Source: Corella eumyota
Taxonomy: Eukaryota; Chordata; Ascidiacea; Phlebobranchia; Corellidae
Direction of reading: 5' to 3'
Assembly (NCBI GenBank): GCA_963082875.1
Contig: OY720098.1
Span: 1,736,001 to 1,800,000, forward strand
DNA: 64,000 nt
Shown: piece by piece, positions 22,436 through 35,118 of the stretch
How positions within the stretch are numbered: position 1 is the stretch's first letter
Layout of the letters: each line of letters begins with the position of its first letter
Notes under the pieces: model-generated
Database searches by the model: none
The model's input: the letters and a program-made list of their open reading frames with translations, nothing else
What the model was told of the DNA's origin: nothing
Made by a program: the position numbers and the translations under genes

Positions 22436-24404
22436 GTTTGCGGTTCAGAGCCTGAAAATAAAACAAATAATATTTTTATATTAAATGTAATAAAATAAAG
22501 CAATTTTATTTAGTTCACCTAATAGTATTAGTTGTACGCTAACACAATACGACAGTCGTACTTTTAACAAACACAATTAACAAACACGTACGATACCTAG
22601 GTGTTTTTAAATTCTGAATCACGAAAAAAAATTTAACCTATGTCACGTTATTTTATTCAAATCCTGCATCGCAGTGTAGTAGTCAAAACACTTGGTTTTA
22701 CTTCATGAAGTTCCGGGTTCGATTCCTATTGCTTTCAAGCTGTAGGGTAATAATCGAGCAATTATAAACTATTATATCGCAAACTGCCAAAAGCAATTTG
22801 AAACTGTGTCCGAATAACTATTGTTACTCTGTATTTAGGTTGTGAATGCAACCTTTCCACATCGAGGATTGAAAAATATACAAAAAAAATCGTATGCAGT
22901 GCATTTATGCCAGAACAACTATATTTTACCACCGTGAAAAGACTGAATTTGCAGAATATACTTAGAGTAAAGGTTGTTATCCCAGCACGCGTTTACAAAA
23001 GTTAATTGAGTTGTTACCCTAATCCGGCCGTAAATTAATTTTTGCGATTCAAATTATTCGAAACCTTGTTATATTAACTAATGCCTATACCAATAAACTA
23101 ACCAATTAGTTAACCATAAAACAGTAAGCTAAAATATTAAACTTTACATTTTGTTTATATATTTAAATTAGTATCAATATTTTTCCATCAAATTATGATA
23201 TTGTTAGTTTATGTAGCACGAAAATACAATTTTAGGCGCGTCTTTATAAACCTCAACTCTTAACCATCAGCAATATAACCTCAAAACCACTATCAGTTTA
23301 CCATATTTACTAAAATATAAAGAATACTTAAAACGACAGCCTTCAAACTATATAACAACTTTAAATTACCACATAAAACTTTCCAAGACATGTTTTAGCT
23401 ACCAAGATTACGACAAAATGAAAAAGTTTTCTGCGCTAAAGGTTGTTTCTTAATCTAAAAATGTTAAATTTTAGTTTGTGAGAAAAAATGCCAAAGGCAA
23501 TGAATTAAAATATTTTTTAAATATCAAAATAATAAATTTTATTAAGCAAAACCGCATTTTAATTTAATTATTTAAAGTTAATATTTCAATTTGTTTAGTT
23601 AATTAATTTATTATAATTAGCAAATGACGTAATTTGTTGTAAAATTTTATTTTAAATTAAACGTGTACAATTAATAACTTTTAAATAAATATAAATTCTT
23701 TTACGCAATTTAACTAATTACAAAAATAAATATTTGTTAAAAATAAGTGCACGTTGTTGTTATTATTGTAAAATAAAATAAAAATATATTTATAAATATA
23801 GGTTTAATGCAACGTTATTATGTCAATAAAAACCCTATTTTTAAACTGTGGTAATTAAAAATAAGTAACTCAATAAAAATAGAATTTTAAAAACTTTTGA
23901 ATAACCTTTTGCAATAATAATAATAAATTTAAAATTGTTTTTTTGTAGTTACTTTAAAAAAAAATGGTTAAAAATAGATTTAAAAATGTGCTTAAAATTT
24001 TTTATTTTTTTAAAAATTAGAATTGCAGCTACTTGCTTGTAAACGCATGCACAAAAAATTTTATTTTATCATTTTTGAATATTTATATTAACAATATTTT
24101 GACTTTTAGGTTCAAACAAATAAAACGATTCTTAAAAACATTTTGGCTTGGGGCAAAATTTATCGCAATTTTTAATTTTGATCAAACTTTTGATTTAAAA
24201 TCAAATAGACTAATGTACCCATTTAAGCTTATGCATTCAAGTAGTAGGCTTAAGTAGTGTGATATATTTATTAACGAGCGTAAAAAGTTAAAAGTTAATG
24301 ACGTAAAAAAATAGTTATTACATTTTTTTTAATAATTTTAAACCTACTAAACCAAAATTTTTTAGTGATAATTTTAAGCAAGCTAATATTTAACCTGTGC
24401 TAAT
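22436..24404. other. Intergenic region between divergent ficolin A and CP1
   Basis: About 2 kb of AT-rich DNA with one SINE (22671-22881). No coding exon seen. Any promoters of the two divergent genes must lie here. Confidence 0.6.
22671..22881 (+). repeat. tRNA-derived SINE, family A (shortened)
   Basis: Box A-like TGTAGTAGTCAAAAC and box B GGGTTCGATTCC, the body with an internal deletion, and the family 3' end CACATCGAGGAT. Confidence 0.75.
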
Positions 24405-26298
24405 ATGAACTGGTTAACTGTTTTGTATTTTATTGCATTATTCTGTATCGTGGAAAGGCCAGAAAAAGGTAAGGCCAACGATTACTGTATATCATTTAAT
24501 TTTTATAAAGAATATGGCATCGTCGTTTTAAGTTATTGGTTTGATTCCCACTGCTTCCAAATCGAAGCATCTACAATTTTAACTTTTACTACTGCAAAGC
24601 CCTTAAATAATAAACACGTTAAAATTCAGTTAATACCTACTAATGCAAAGGAGTATAATCTTAAACTAACAGACAACTCGAGACTGGGTCGGAGTAACTT
24701 ATGTTACTCTATGTTTAAGTCGCACATTCGACTTTCCCACATCGAGGATAAAGATATATACATAAAAAGGGCTGATGCTAAATATATAAACTTACCCTGC
24801 GTAATCTATAAAGTTGTCATTATTCTATAAAAAGTTTAAATTTTTAGGTTTATGTCAGAAAATTGCAAACTTGAATTCCATTAAAACACTCCAAGCTGCG
24901 ATGGAGTACGTGGATCAGATGATATATGATAAAAACGACACGGATAACATGGATATGGAAGAAATGCGGAAAAGTATTTCTGAATTGGTTAAGCCGGGAG
25001 GTAAAACAGTTCGCGTAGAAAAAGGCGAGGTAAGAAAATGTTTGTTTTTTCTTAAACGTTAGAAAGCGCTTTAGACATAAGACATTACCGCGTGAGGTTT
25101 TAAGTTTAATTCCCACTTATGGCATCTCGTTAAAATATATATATTTTTTTTTGTATATATCTTTATCCTTAATGTGGGAAAGTCGAATGCGCAACTTAAA
25201 CATAGAGTAACATCAAATACTACGACCCAGTCTCGAGTTGCCTGTAGCAGTTTGGGATATCATAGATTATAATTGCGTGATAATTAAGCTGCTGATTAAG
25301 TGCTGGCTCAGCAGGAGTTTATACCGTTTATAGGGCCTTACTCAAGGGCGCTAAAGCATGAGATCAGTTGGGATTGAACCTACGACCTCATGTGCGGTGT
25401 AGAAAGTGTTCTTACCACTACACACGCTGCCGGTTGTAATTAAACAATATTAACCAGAATTTTGTATACCCAGTATCGTGCCGCACCAAAACTACACTAA
25501 ACGCTCATTAACTCGGCGTTAATGAATAGCCTAAACATGTAAAAACAGCATTTCTTTTAAATAAAATGCATAGTTTTGGGTAGTCAGGTTTCGGGTTTGA
25601 GTCGCACCAATACTACACTAAACGCTCATGAACTCGGCGTTAATGAATAGCCTAAACATGTAAAAACAGCATATCTTTTTAAATAAAATGCATATAGTTT
25701 TGGGTAGTCGGGTTTCGGGTTTGAGTCGCACCAATACTACACTAAACGCTCATAAACTTAGCGTTTACGGATAGCTTAAACACGTCACAACAGCACACCC
25801 TTTCCCAATTTAAAATCAAAACTATTAACTTAAAAAACACAAGTCGCATATGCCCTTAAAAAAATTCTGTTACACAATTAAATTTTTTTTAAATTCTGTT
25901 ACACAATTATATTTTCAGATACGAATTCGTTGTAATGTGTATTGTAACCCACAAAATCGTCCAAAAAGTTGTGTCAAGTTTGCTAGGCGAAGTAAGTAGA
26001 AAAATAAGAGTAAAAAACTCAAACAAAATATTTCTTTTTTGACAAAATATTTTCTTTTTTAAAATATTTTTCTTTTTGAACAATAACAGATATATAGACT
26101 ATATCAAAATAAATGCATATAAATTTTAGATCATTATAACACTATATATTCGTTTTTAGTTATTTATATTATATTGTTAATAACGCCAAATAAATATTAA
26201 ATTATAAATAAATTAAACTTTTTGTTTTTTTAGGAATTTGTCATTTTTGTAGATCTATACAATGCCCAAGAAGAAGGAAAATTAACAAAATATTCTAA
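24405..26298 (+). CDS. CP1, secreted precursor of a six-cysteine cationic peptide
   Basis: Exons 24405-24468, 24848-25029, 25919-25991, 26234-26298; 127 residues. Exon 1 gives a signal peptide (NWLTVLYFIALFCIV). Exon 2 is a helical, partly acidic segment (LQAAMEYVDQMIYDKNDTDN) that looks like a propiece. Exons 3-4 give the last 45 residues, with 14 Arg/Lys, no acidic residue and six cysteines spaced C-x3-C-x8-C-x8-C-x2-C-x4-C, ending in PRRRKINKIF. The paralogue CP2 follows 1 kb downstream with the same exon phases and cysteine plan, which strongly supports the model. I do not recognise the family. The architecture is that of defence peptides or hormones; function is not known. Intron 1 carries a SINE piece. 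Confidence 0.8.
24531..24761 (+). repeat. tRNA-derived SINE, family A (5'-truncated)
   Basis: Starts at box B (GGTTTGATTCCCACTGCTTC) and runs to the family end CACATCGAGGATAAAGATAT. Lies in intron 1 of CP1 and by chance keeps the frame open past the splice donor. Confidence 0.75.
25153..25434 (-). repeat. tRNA-derived SINE, family A (full length)
   Basis: Reverse orientation, from TATATATCTTTATCCTTAATG to CACACGCTGCCGG. In intron 2 of CP1. Confidence 0.85.
25455..25805 (+). repeat. Three tandem copies of a family B-derived unit
   Basis: A unit of 120-125 bases starting near GTCGCACCAATACTACACTA is repeated three times (near 25483, 25603, 25728), with GGTAGTC-GGGTTTCGGGTTTGAG between copies. 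Same parent sequence as the 80-base array at 40.4 kb but a longer unit. In intron 2 of CP1. Confidence 0.75.
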
Positions 26299-27274
26299 AC
26301 TTAAAATTTAACTTTTAAATTGGTCAATATAAGAATAATGATAAAAGTCAAAGTTAGAAAAAAACATATATTTTATGTTAATTCTATTTAAAAACATATG
26401 TCTCTAAAACATTTACATAAAAAATAGTCAAATAAATTACAAAAGTGTAAGATTGTATTAATTACTTGTAAAAAATATGCGTTAAACTCTTTTTATTATT
26501 ATCATTTTATTGCCTCTTTTTTTAATTTTTTCTAAACGCCATAAAAACATATGTTCAATATAACCTCAAGTAGTATTTGATATCGTTTTTTGTTAGTTTT
26601 TGGATCGCTTTTTTTATACTTTTTGTTAATAAAATTAATGTGTTTTAATTATGGCAAATTTTTTTAATCACAACTTAAAAACTGTATAAGAACAGCCATA
26701 AATTAAAAATAATTACAACTTTTTACAAATTGTTTTATAAAATTAAAGATCATTATTTCTATATACGGGATAATAATAAAACGTAAACACTTTTTGAATT
26801 TCCCGAGAATTCCAGGAATTTAAGTCAATGCTCAAGGCGTTAATACGACACTAACATTACGATAGTGTTGCTCTCACTTTGTACTTAAAGCTTTCAAATA
26901 CATAACCTAAAGAAAAAAATTGAAATTCGAGGTTCGAAATTTATTTTTAAAAGAGGAATTTTTTAAAACGTGCTCAAAGGAAAATGTAAAATTTTACACA
27001 AATTGCTTCAAGCTATTTGTCACTTGCTATAACATAGTTTATTAAGCTGCAAAAATTGTAAAAATAACTTTGTAGGCAATTCGATATATTTAATTGTTTT
27101 AAAAAATTTGGGCTTAGGTATATATATTGACTGAGTTGAATCTAAAATTGCCATATAGCTGCTGCGTATAGATAAGGGGTTTATAGATAGCTAGAGTATA
27201 AAAAATTGCTGCTACTTGCAAATATTTTAAATTTATTTAATGTTTTTACAGATATTTGAATAATTTTTTTAAAA
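26299..27274. other. Spacer CP1-CP2
   Basis: AT-rich, no gene or repeat recognised. Confidence 0.5.
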
Positions 27275-28697
27275 ATGTCTTTAAAAATAATTTTCACAAT
27301 ATTTTTAGCAATCGCGTTATGCCAATCTACAAACCAGCAAAAATGTAAGTTCTATTTGTAACCCTATAACAACGTTATCTGCAATTTACTAACCCGTTAT
27401 TAAGTGTAAATTGTAACCGCACTATTTAAAGAGTTATCACATAAAACTTTAATATTTTTAAGTTTTTAAATTAAAAAAATAAGATAAATTAAAAACGTAA
27501 AATATGAAACCGAATTTTAAGTTTTTTTAAGCCCCTAACCACCAAAACTCGATGGAAAACGCGATGAAGTATTTGGATTCTATGATGCCACAGGACCAGA
27601 CTGATTTAGCTGAGATGAAGGAAATGAAAGAAATGAAAGAAACTGTGAAACAAATGATGGATCCGGAAATGAAAAACGTTGTCAGAATGAATAAAATGCA
27701 GGTGAAACGAAAAGTTTAATTATTTTCGTTTTTTTAATTTTTTTAACTTATAGTTTGTGGCTATAACGTAGGGTTAAAAAATTTTTTTTATCTAAGTTCC
27801 TGTTGGACCAATACTAGATCAGCAGATTAATTTTATATATATCTTTATCCTCGATGTGGGAAAATCGAATACGCGACTTAAACATAGAGTAACAACAGTT
27901 ACCCCGACTCAGTCTCGAGTTGCCTGTGGCAGTTTGGGATATTATAGATTATAATTGCCCGATAATTATGCTGCTGATTAAGTGCTGGCTCAGCAAGAGT
28001 TCATACCGTTTATAGCGCCTTACTCAAGGACGCTACAGCATGAAATCAGTGGGGATTGACCAACGACATCATATGTGGTGTAGCAAGTATTCTTACCACT
28101 ACACCACGCTGCCGGTTATCGGGCATTTATAATCTATAATTTTCCCAAATGCCAGAGACAACTTGAGTCTAGGTCAGAGTAACTGATGTTACCCATTTTA
28201 AAAAGCCGTTAAAAATCAACTGTAAAAAAAAATAAAAAAATAAATCACGATCGATTTTTTTACTAAAATTAACAACAAATTAAACTAAAGTTTTTATTAT
28301 TTTTAGATTGTTATCTCATGTGGTTTGTTTTGTAACAAGAAAAATCGAATTAAACCTTGCAGACGAATAAACAAACGAAAGAGTAAGTTGATAAAATAAA
28401 CATTTATTTAAAAAAATTTTAAATTTAAATATTAAAAAATAAAATACTAAAAACAACAATTAAAAATTAAGTTAAATCCAATATTATCTTTACCAAATTT
28501 TTAAAAATAATCCTTAAAAAGGGCCTAAAAAATTTAAACCAAAAATAAGAAAGTATGACTTTTTAGTTAAATAAGACTATCTTACAATATTTAGCCTAAA
28601 GCTTAAATTTAACAAAATATTTTAAATTTTTTAAGCAATGTGTTTACTCTGCCGAGCTCTGAGATGCCCACGACAACCAAAACTTAAAGTTTTCTAA
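27275..28697 (+). CDS. CP2, secreted precursor of a six-cysteine cationic peptide
   Basis: Exons 27275-27344, 27532-27701, 28307-28382, 28636-28697; 125 residues. Signal peptide (LKIIFTIFLAIALCQS), a Met/Glu/Lys-rich helical propiece with the repeat EMKEMKEMKE, and a 45-residue C-terminus with 14 Arg/Lys, no acidic residue and six cysteines at C-x3-C-x8-C-x9-C-x2-C-x4-C. Shared with CP1: C-x3-C-N, N-R-x-K-x-C, C-x2-C-R, C-P-R and a final hydrophobic-F. Exon count and phases (1, 0, 1) equal those of CP1. The two propieces align (AMEYVDQM and AMKYLDSM). No dibasic cleavage site stands right before the cysteine region. Function unknown. Confidence 0.8.
27833..28115 (-). repeat. tRNA-derived SINE, family A (full length)
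   Basis: Reverse orientation, from the family end CTTTATCCTCGATGTGGGA to CACCACGCTGCCGG. In intron 2 of CP2. Confidence 0.85.
28116..28196 (+). repeat. Fragment of SINE family A
   Basis: Middle part only (GGGCATTTATAATCTATAAT to GTAACTGATGTTACCC), head to head with the preceding copy. Confidence 0.6.
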
Positions 28698-29258
28698 ACT
28701 TTTGACCAACGAAAATATATTTAAACGAACAAATCTAAACTTTTACGAAAGGGTTCTGTTTTTTACTGTTTTTTTTACCCCAAATAATATTTTTCTATTG
28801 TAAGTAACGGCCACATCGATAGATATAAACTGTTTATATTTTATACAAATTGTTAACATTTATGTATATAAAACATGTTTATTTTTCAGTTTTATTCTGA
28901 TTTCAAAATGTTTTTTAAAGACGTTAACTTTTAATTTTACATTTTCAATGTGTTCCCGTATTTTATTCTACGATATTAATTAAGAATTATTTAGTAATTT
29001 ATTAATTTTAATTTTGTGCAGGACTTTTTGTAATAATTTTTTTAAATTCCTTTTTTTTTTATTAAAAGTCGTTTGTGATATTTATTCTGTAAATATATTT
29101 AAAATAAACCGAACAAATTAAAAAAGTTGATTTATTTGTTAAAGTATAAAAAAAAAAATAACAAAAATGTGGTTGCATAGCAACACGGTTTTATGACGTC
29201 ATAAATTCAATTTTTTATACGTCACTGATTTTCTTGTGTGGCGTCACAAGAACACGTG
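28698..29258. other. Convergent spacer between CP2 and the CXorf65-like gene
   Basis: AT-rich. Contains a TGACGTCA octamer at 29194-29201. No gene seen. Confidence 0.5.
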
Positions 29259-30976
29259 TTACTTTTGTTTACCACGTGACTTTGTTCTTTTACTGCTGCT
29301 ACCATTTCTCTTTTTCGGCACCACTGGAGAACCGGATATGACGTCACTGGGAGGGACTGTGACGTCGACAGATTTTCGATTTTTTTCCTTTTTTTCTTTC
29401 GACCTTCGAGATCGACTTTCAGATCTCGGTGTCGGGGAATCCCGGTTTGTTAGGCGAGCTTTATAAAAAATGCAAAAAAAAGAATAAAATAAAATTAATT
29501 TTTTGACTTATTTTTTAATTTTTTTTTTCCTTTTTAACTTTTTTCTTTTTTTATTTTTATTTATTTGCCTTTTTCCTTTTTTACTTTTTTAAATTTATTT
29601 TTAGAATTTTTTTAATTTTTTTACATTTTTTTCTAACCTGTAAATCTAGAATTAATCACTTCGCTATTCCTCAATAACGGAATATACGTGACGTCATTTG
29701 TGACGCCATCAGTCACCGTCGACGCCAATGACGTTAAAGAGTCATGCATGACGTCACGTGGTTCGTTGTGACGTTTAACTTGCAATAAAACCAAGTTTTC
29801 GCGGTCTACTGTTAAGATGTTGTTCGCATATTTGTCGGAGGTTTGCGAAATGTTTTTTAGATTTCCGTTAAAGTCGCATAACTCGATTTGCACTAAACAG
29901 TATTTAATTACTTGAAGTTAGAACAGTTAAAAAATGTATAAAATTAAAAAAAAATAATAAAAAAATTTAAAAAAATTAAAAAAAAAAAATTAAAAAAAAT
30001 TAATTTAAAAAAATTAAATAAAAAATTTTTTAAAAAAGTTAATTTAAAATTGAGAATTAATTTAAAACAATATAAAAATAAACACTATTTAAAAAGTTAT
30101 TTAAATAAAAAAATAAAAAAAAATAATAAATAAAACTAAAAAATAAAAAAATAAAATTAATTTAAAAAAATAAAAAATAAAAATTAAAAAAAATCAAAAT
30201 GTAATATTAAAAATTAATTAATTAAAATTAAAGCAAACTAAAAGTAAAAAATTATAAAAAAGAGGTAATTAATAAAAAAAATAATTAAAAATATCAAAAA
30301 AAACTAAAAAAAAAAAATAATAAATAAAAATAAAATATTATTAAAAAAAAAAAATAATAAAAAATATGATTAAAAAATGTTAAAAACTAGCAAACTATTT
30401 CAAATAAAAATTTAAATTTCTTTTCGAGTATTATACTGCAATCAATATTAATATTTATTTTTAATTTTTAAATGGTTAAAAATCTAAAATTTTAATGTTG
30501 TATTTTTCTACTTCTTTATTTTTTTATATTTTTAATTTTAAAAGGGGTTTTTAAATCAATTAAATTTTTTTTTCATTAAAAAAAAACAGTTAAAAAAAAG
30601 TAAATTTTTTGAAATTAAAAAGTAAATTTACTTTCGAGCGGATATTTACATCTTGTTTTAATATTTTCAATCAACAATTTCGTTTGACAATTTGGATTAA
30701 AAATCTCTCTTTTGTCGTCTAAAAATAAAACAAATCGCTATTATGACGTCACAAATGAAATCAAAACCGTCATTGAAAGGTATCAGAATACAAGTTAATT
30801 GAGTTTATTTTTAAATTAAAGTTTAATTAAGTATTGTAAGTTAATTAAGATAAAAATAACTGAAAAATTTAATAAATATTGTTCAATACTTTTCTATTAT
30901 AAATATTATTTTACATAGATTTTAAAAAAGCCTAAAATTTTAACATACCTCCATAGTTTACGGTTATAAATGTCAT
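29259..30976 (-). CDS. CXorf65-like protein
   Basis: Exons 30976-30949, 30718-30632, 29892-29638, 29458-29259; 189 residues, phases 1/1/1. N-terminus MTFITVNYGDDKREIFNPNC, then LLIENIKTRC, IELCDFNGNLKN and a short strand region LTVDRENLVLLQVKR. From memory this order (F-V-YGD, NPNC, L-IK-KC, DLCDE-G-LK) is that of the small uncharacterised vertebrate CXorf65 family, so the assignment is moderate. The C-terminal third is a basic Ser/Arg/Lys-rich tail (PRSESRSRRSKEKKEKNRK), probably disordered. Function unknown. Introns 2 and 3 are almost pure A/T runs, and the coding exons contain several TGACGTCA octamers. Confidence 0.65.
29940..30370. repeat. A-rich low-complexity tract
   Basis: More than 400 bases almost entirely of A and T, A-rich on + (so T-rich on the gene strand), within intron 2 of the CXorf65-like gene. 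A T-rich tract on + occupies intron 3 (29490-29630). Confidence 0.9.
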
Positions 30977-31111
30977 ATCTATATTTTTATTATAAATATG
31001 TTGTTTTTTAGTCCAAAAAGTTACCCTAGCCTAATAAAAGCTAAAAATACATAAAAAAAAGCTTTTTTAAACACTCAAATATATTTCTATTTAAAAGTAA
31101 ACTTAACCCTT

Positions 31112-31386
31112 AGCGTGGTGTAGTGGTCAAAACACTTTCTACACTACATAAGCTCCTAGGTTCAATTCCCACTGCTCTCATACTGTAGTGCCTTTAAGTA
31201 AGGCGCTATAAACGGTATGAACTCCTGCTGAGCAAGCACTTAATCAGCAGTATAATTATTGGGCAATTATAATCTATAATATCCCAAACTGCCACAGACA
31301 ACTCAAGACTGGGTCGGAGTAAGTGATGTTACTCTATGTTTAAGTCACGCATTCGACCTTTCCACATTGAGGATAAAGATATATAC
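31112..31386 (+). repeat. tRNA-derived SINE, family A (full length)
   Basis: Begins AGCGTGGTGTAGTGG (box A region), box B GGTTCAATTCCC, ends GAGGATAAAGATATATAC. Confidence 0.88.
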
Positions 31387-34264
31387 AAAAAAATCGTTAA
31401 ATAATATAGAAGCTACAGTAATTAATATAATATAACGTTATTTCTGATATATAAATTGTACAATATAGGTAGTAACTATCACTAAACACTATACTAACCC
31501 CTACACCTATAGTGTTATAACGCTGTGAAACAATATTTAAACTATACAAAATAAATATTGAAAATAAATATTTGACAAAGCTCTTAAACCTTGAGATTTC
31601 TACTTAACAGTTTAATGCAAACAATAACGCTTTGTTACTAAACAAAGTTTTAATTATTATAATGACAAAGCCATTTGTATATCAGTTTAATGTTAACTTT
31701 TAAAGCTCAAAATTTATCTAAATTTTTGTTTATTTGTAAAACTAATTATTGTTTATATCATTTTTCTTATTCTAGTTAACTGAGTTTTTATTTCTTAATT
31801 TCCTAACGTTATATTTAACTTGTTGACAGCCTATTTTTTACAAAACTCCAATATATATATATAGATAGTCTAACAATCTAAAAATTAATAATTTTAAATA
31901 TTATTTTATCAATATTATACTTTGTAGTTTCTCGAAGCTTGCTAGTTCAATGAACAATATATATTCACCTACAAATAGCTCTTACCATTTCATTATAGTA
32001 CTTGAAACAGTTTTATTCGTTTTACATATAATGCCACACTTACTAAACACAACTGAAGTCAACTAAAAAGTTAATTTTTTTTTCCTAAATTTCTAAACTT
32101 TAGATTTTCCAATATTCTTTAAGTATTGTGGTTAAATTCTAGAATCGTAACAGGTCGAATAATACCACTTTGCGACCCAAAGTATTATCGCACAATAGTT
32201 AAGTGTATCGTCGACTTTTGAGCCCCGTTACGTCACAATGCCTATAGTTTTCGTCACAATAGAAAAGAAAATGTATAAATGTTTCGTGCGACGGTGGGGT
32301 TCGTTTTTGTTGGTTTAAAATAATATTTTGATGAGATTGATTTTTAGTAAAAGTTTCAAAGAAAATAAATACCTTTTTTTTTAATTTATACCAAGTATTT
32401 TAGCGCAATCATTTTTCTTTACAAATAAGTTACAAAAATTTAAAAAAATTTGCCAAATTTCTACATTTTATTTATCGCTTGAGGGCGTATTGGTTCAAGT
32501 TGAATTAGTTTTAAAAATACACTATTAAATTGTAAATTTCGTATTTTAATATTTAAAAGTTAATAATTAATAAATGTATGTTTTATAATCATGATTAATT
32601 TAAGCCAACATAATATCAAGAAATATAATTTAAATTTAAAATTTTACAAAAAAAAACAAAAAATTAAAAATTTTCGTTAATTTTAAAACTCAAGTTTTTA
32701 CAAATTCAAATTTAAGCAATTAAATATTCTAGAAAACCATAAACGTCACAATATGAATAAAAACACGCGTCACAAAAACGTTTCCGTGTACTTCATTGTC
32801 TTTAAAGTTCTAGAACGCGACATAAAACAATAAAAATCGTCATATGGTAGAAAAAGGTCGAAAAGTCATGGTCTGATGATTACAGGTATAGACACGGTGT
32901 TAACATTTTAGTTTTAACAAAAAAGTTTTAAAAACTAGAATTATTTATTTTTAAATTCAATTTAGTTTGATTAATTTAACTTAAAAAATAAATAAATAGT
33001 CTTAAATAAAATAAGGATAACATTACTGTTGTGTTAATCATAAATTGTTGAAGTTTAGGTAACGAAAGTTTACATTTACTTAATTTAAAAGTAGGTAAAT
33101 TGTTTTAAATAGAATAAGAATAGTTAAAATGTTAAGTTTTAGATGGATTTTAAACAGTCTTTGTTACAATTATTAACTACTATACTTAGTTAAAATTAGA
33201 TTTATTTCAGTTTTAGGCCCAAAAATATAGAAAAAAATAATTTAAGTTAAATTTTAACATTTACAGAGAAATAACGTTAATTACGTCACGAAATGTTTAG
33301 CCAAAGTTTTAAATATCAGAAATAATGCAGTTCTAATAAATAACCAAACTTTAAGGATATTCGTAGTTTAAAAAGCTAACAAAATTAAATTACAAAAATA
33401 ATGAAATAGCAACTGCATAAATAATTGTGTTTAAATCTTTATTTAATAACAATTAAAGTTTAAATTATTAATTTATAAAAGTTAAAAAATACCAAATACC
33501 GATTAAAATATTTAACAAAATGATATCACACATCATTATTTAAAGTTAAAAAATGTAATTGTTTAGTTAACAATACGCAATTGTTTAGAGATGAATTGTT
33601 TTTTTAACAATAACAAAACAAACTCGTTTGTTAAACGCATTGTTAACAAAATTGTTTAAAATAGAATTACAAGTTGTAAAGTGTAACAGTTAAACATATA
33701 TTATTATACTTAGTAGAAGAGTTATGGTTTAAGGCTATATAGAAAAGCTAAAATAGCGCGTTAAAAACTAATTTTATCAATATTAAGTAGTTAATACCTG
33801 AAATCTAAAGTTTTAGGACCATTTAGGATAACTAAATATATATTTAAAGATAATTAAATTTATAATGTAATTGATTAAATTATGGTAAGAGTTATTTTAG
33901 TAAAATGCGTTTTTAAGGCACTCTTTTTACCCTAAGATGTTAAAATGCAATTGCAATTCGATTATTTTATTATTAATTTGTGTTAGTAATTTTTATTTAT
34001 GATTTTAACATTTTTTTTTATTAGAATTTTACTTTAAAATCGAAACCTTTATAATTTAACATCTAAAATAAAATATAATTTTTTAACTTTAACAAAGTAA
34101 CTTTAAAGTTTAAAAGTTTTTACAAATTTAGGTTTTGTTAATATAAAATATTTTAACCGAAAAAGTGCAATTTTTACGGTCTATTTAATACGAATGTGAG
34201 GCCACCCAAAATTTTTCATAAAAACTCGATTTTTTCTTGGGTTTTAATTGTAAACTTTCTCTCG

Positions 34265-34278
34265 TGGTCACGTGACCA
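34265..34278. promoter_or_regulatory. Perfect palindrome TGGTCACGTGACCA
   Basis: Contains GTCACGTGAC, the E-box form bound by USF and MiT/TFE factors. About 0.85 kb upstream of the WxxW gene. Use as a regulatory site is inferred. Confidence 0.3.
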
Positions 34279-34600
34279 ACGAAGCAGAAACGTAACATTC
34301 CTACGTAAGCTGTTTTATTGTTCGTTAAGTCGCGTAACGCAACATGAATCGACAGTTGGGTTATTGATAAAATCAATTGTCAATATTGGTCGGTGGTATT
34401 TTTGATAAGTGGTATAGTTAGAATAAAAACAGTTCTTTTATGAATTTTTTAAAGTAACGAAAAATAAATACAGTTAAAAATGTGTATTTATAAGATGTGT
34501 TACGTAATTGTAGTCCATATATTATTTTAGCCTTCGTAATTATTTTATAAAATAGTATTTGAAATTATTTGTAGTTGGAATATATGCAGAGGTTATCTAT

Positions 34601-34876
34601 AGCGTGGTGTAGTGGTAAGAACACTTGCTACACCACACATGAGGTCGTGGGTTTAATCCCCACTGACCTCATGCTGTAGCGCCCTTGAGTAAGGCGCTAT
34701 AAACGGTATGAACTTCTGCTGAGCCATACTTAATCAGCAGCATATTTATCGGGCAAATATAATCTATAATATCCCAAACTGCCACAGGCAACTTGAGACT
34801 GGGTCGGAGTAACAGTTGTTATTTTATGTTTAAGTGGCGCATTCGACTTTCTCACATCGAGGATAAAGATATATAC
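34601..34876 (+). repeat. tRNA-derived SINE, family A (full length)
   Basis: AGCGTGGTGTAGTGGTAAGA at the head, GGGTTTAATCCCC box B, ends ATCGAGGATAAAGATATATA, followed by a TA run. Confidence 0.88.
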
Positions 34877-35118
34877 AAAAACAATATATATATATATATT
34901 TAGCTTTACGTTACTTAAGTATATAAACTGTTTTAACATGTTATGTTATGTATATTCGTTATATAAACATGTAACTTAAAAAAATACACATAGAAACATA
35001 AGATTGAGTATTTAAATATTAAAGCATCAAACTTTTTAGGTTCTAACAATTTATTTTGTTTAGATTTAGAAATATAAATTTTAAATTTCATTTTTTTGTT
35101 TAATTTTTGAAATATTTA

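Larger units (their letters stand above)
30977..35118. other. 4.1-kb gene-poor AT-rich region
   Basis: No coding exon supported. Holds two full SINEs (31112-31386, 34601-34876), relatively CpG-rich islands near 32140-32310 and 32740-32870, and the TGGTCACGTGACCA palindrome. The two overlapping ORFs near 34.2-34.4 kb on opposite strands look like chance. Confidence 0.5.

Noticed and set aside
24469-24830. ORF continuing from the CP1 signal peptide
   Set aside because: It runs through a splice donor into a SINE. The spliced form matches the paralogue CP2 in phase and content.
34185-34405. Overlapping ORFs on both strands near 34.2 kb
   Set aside because: No splice sites, signal peptide or recognisable domain, and both strands open by chance in a slightly GC-richer patch.
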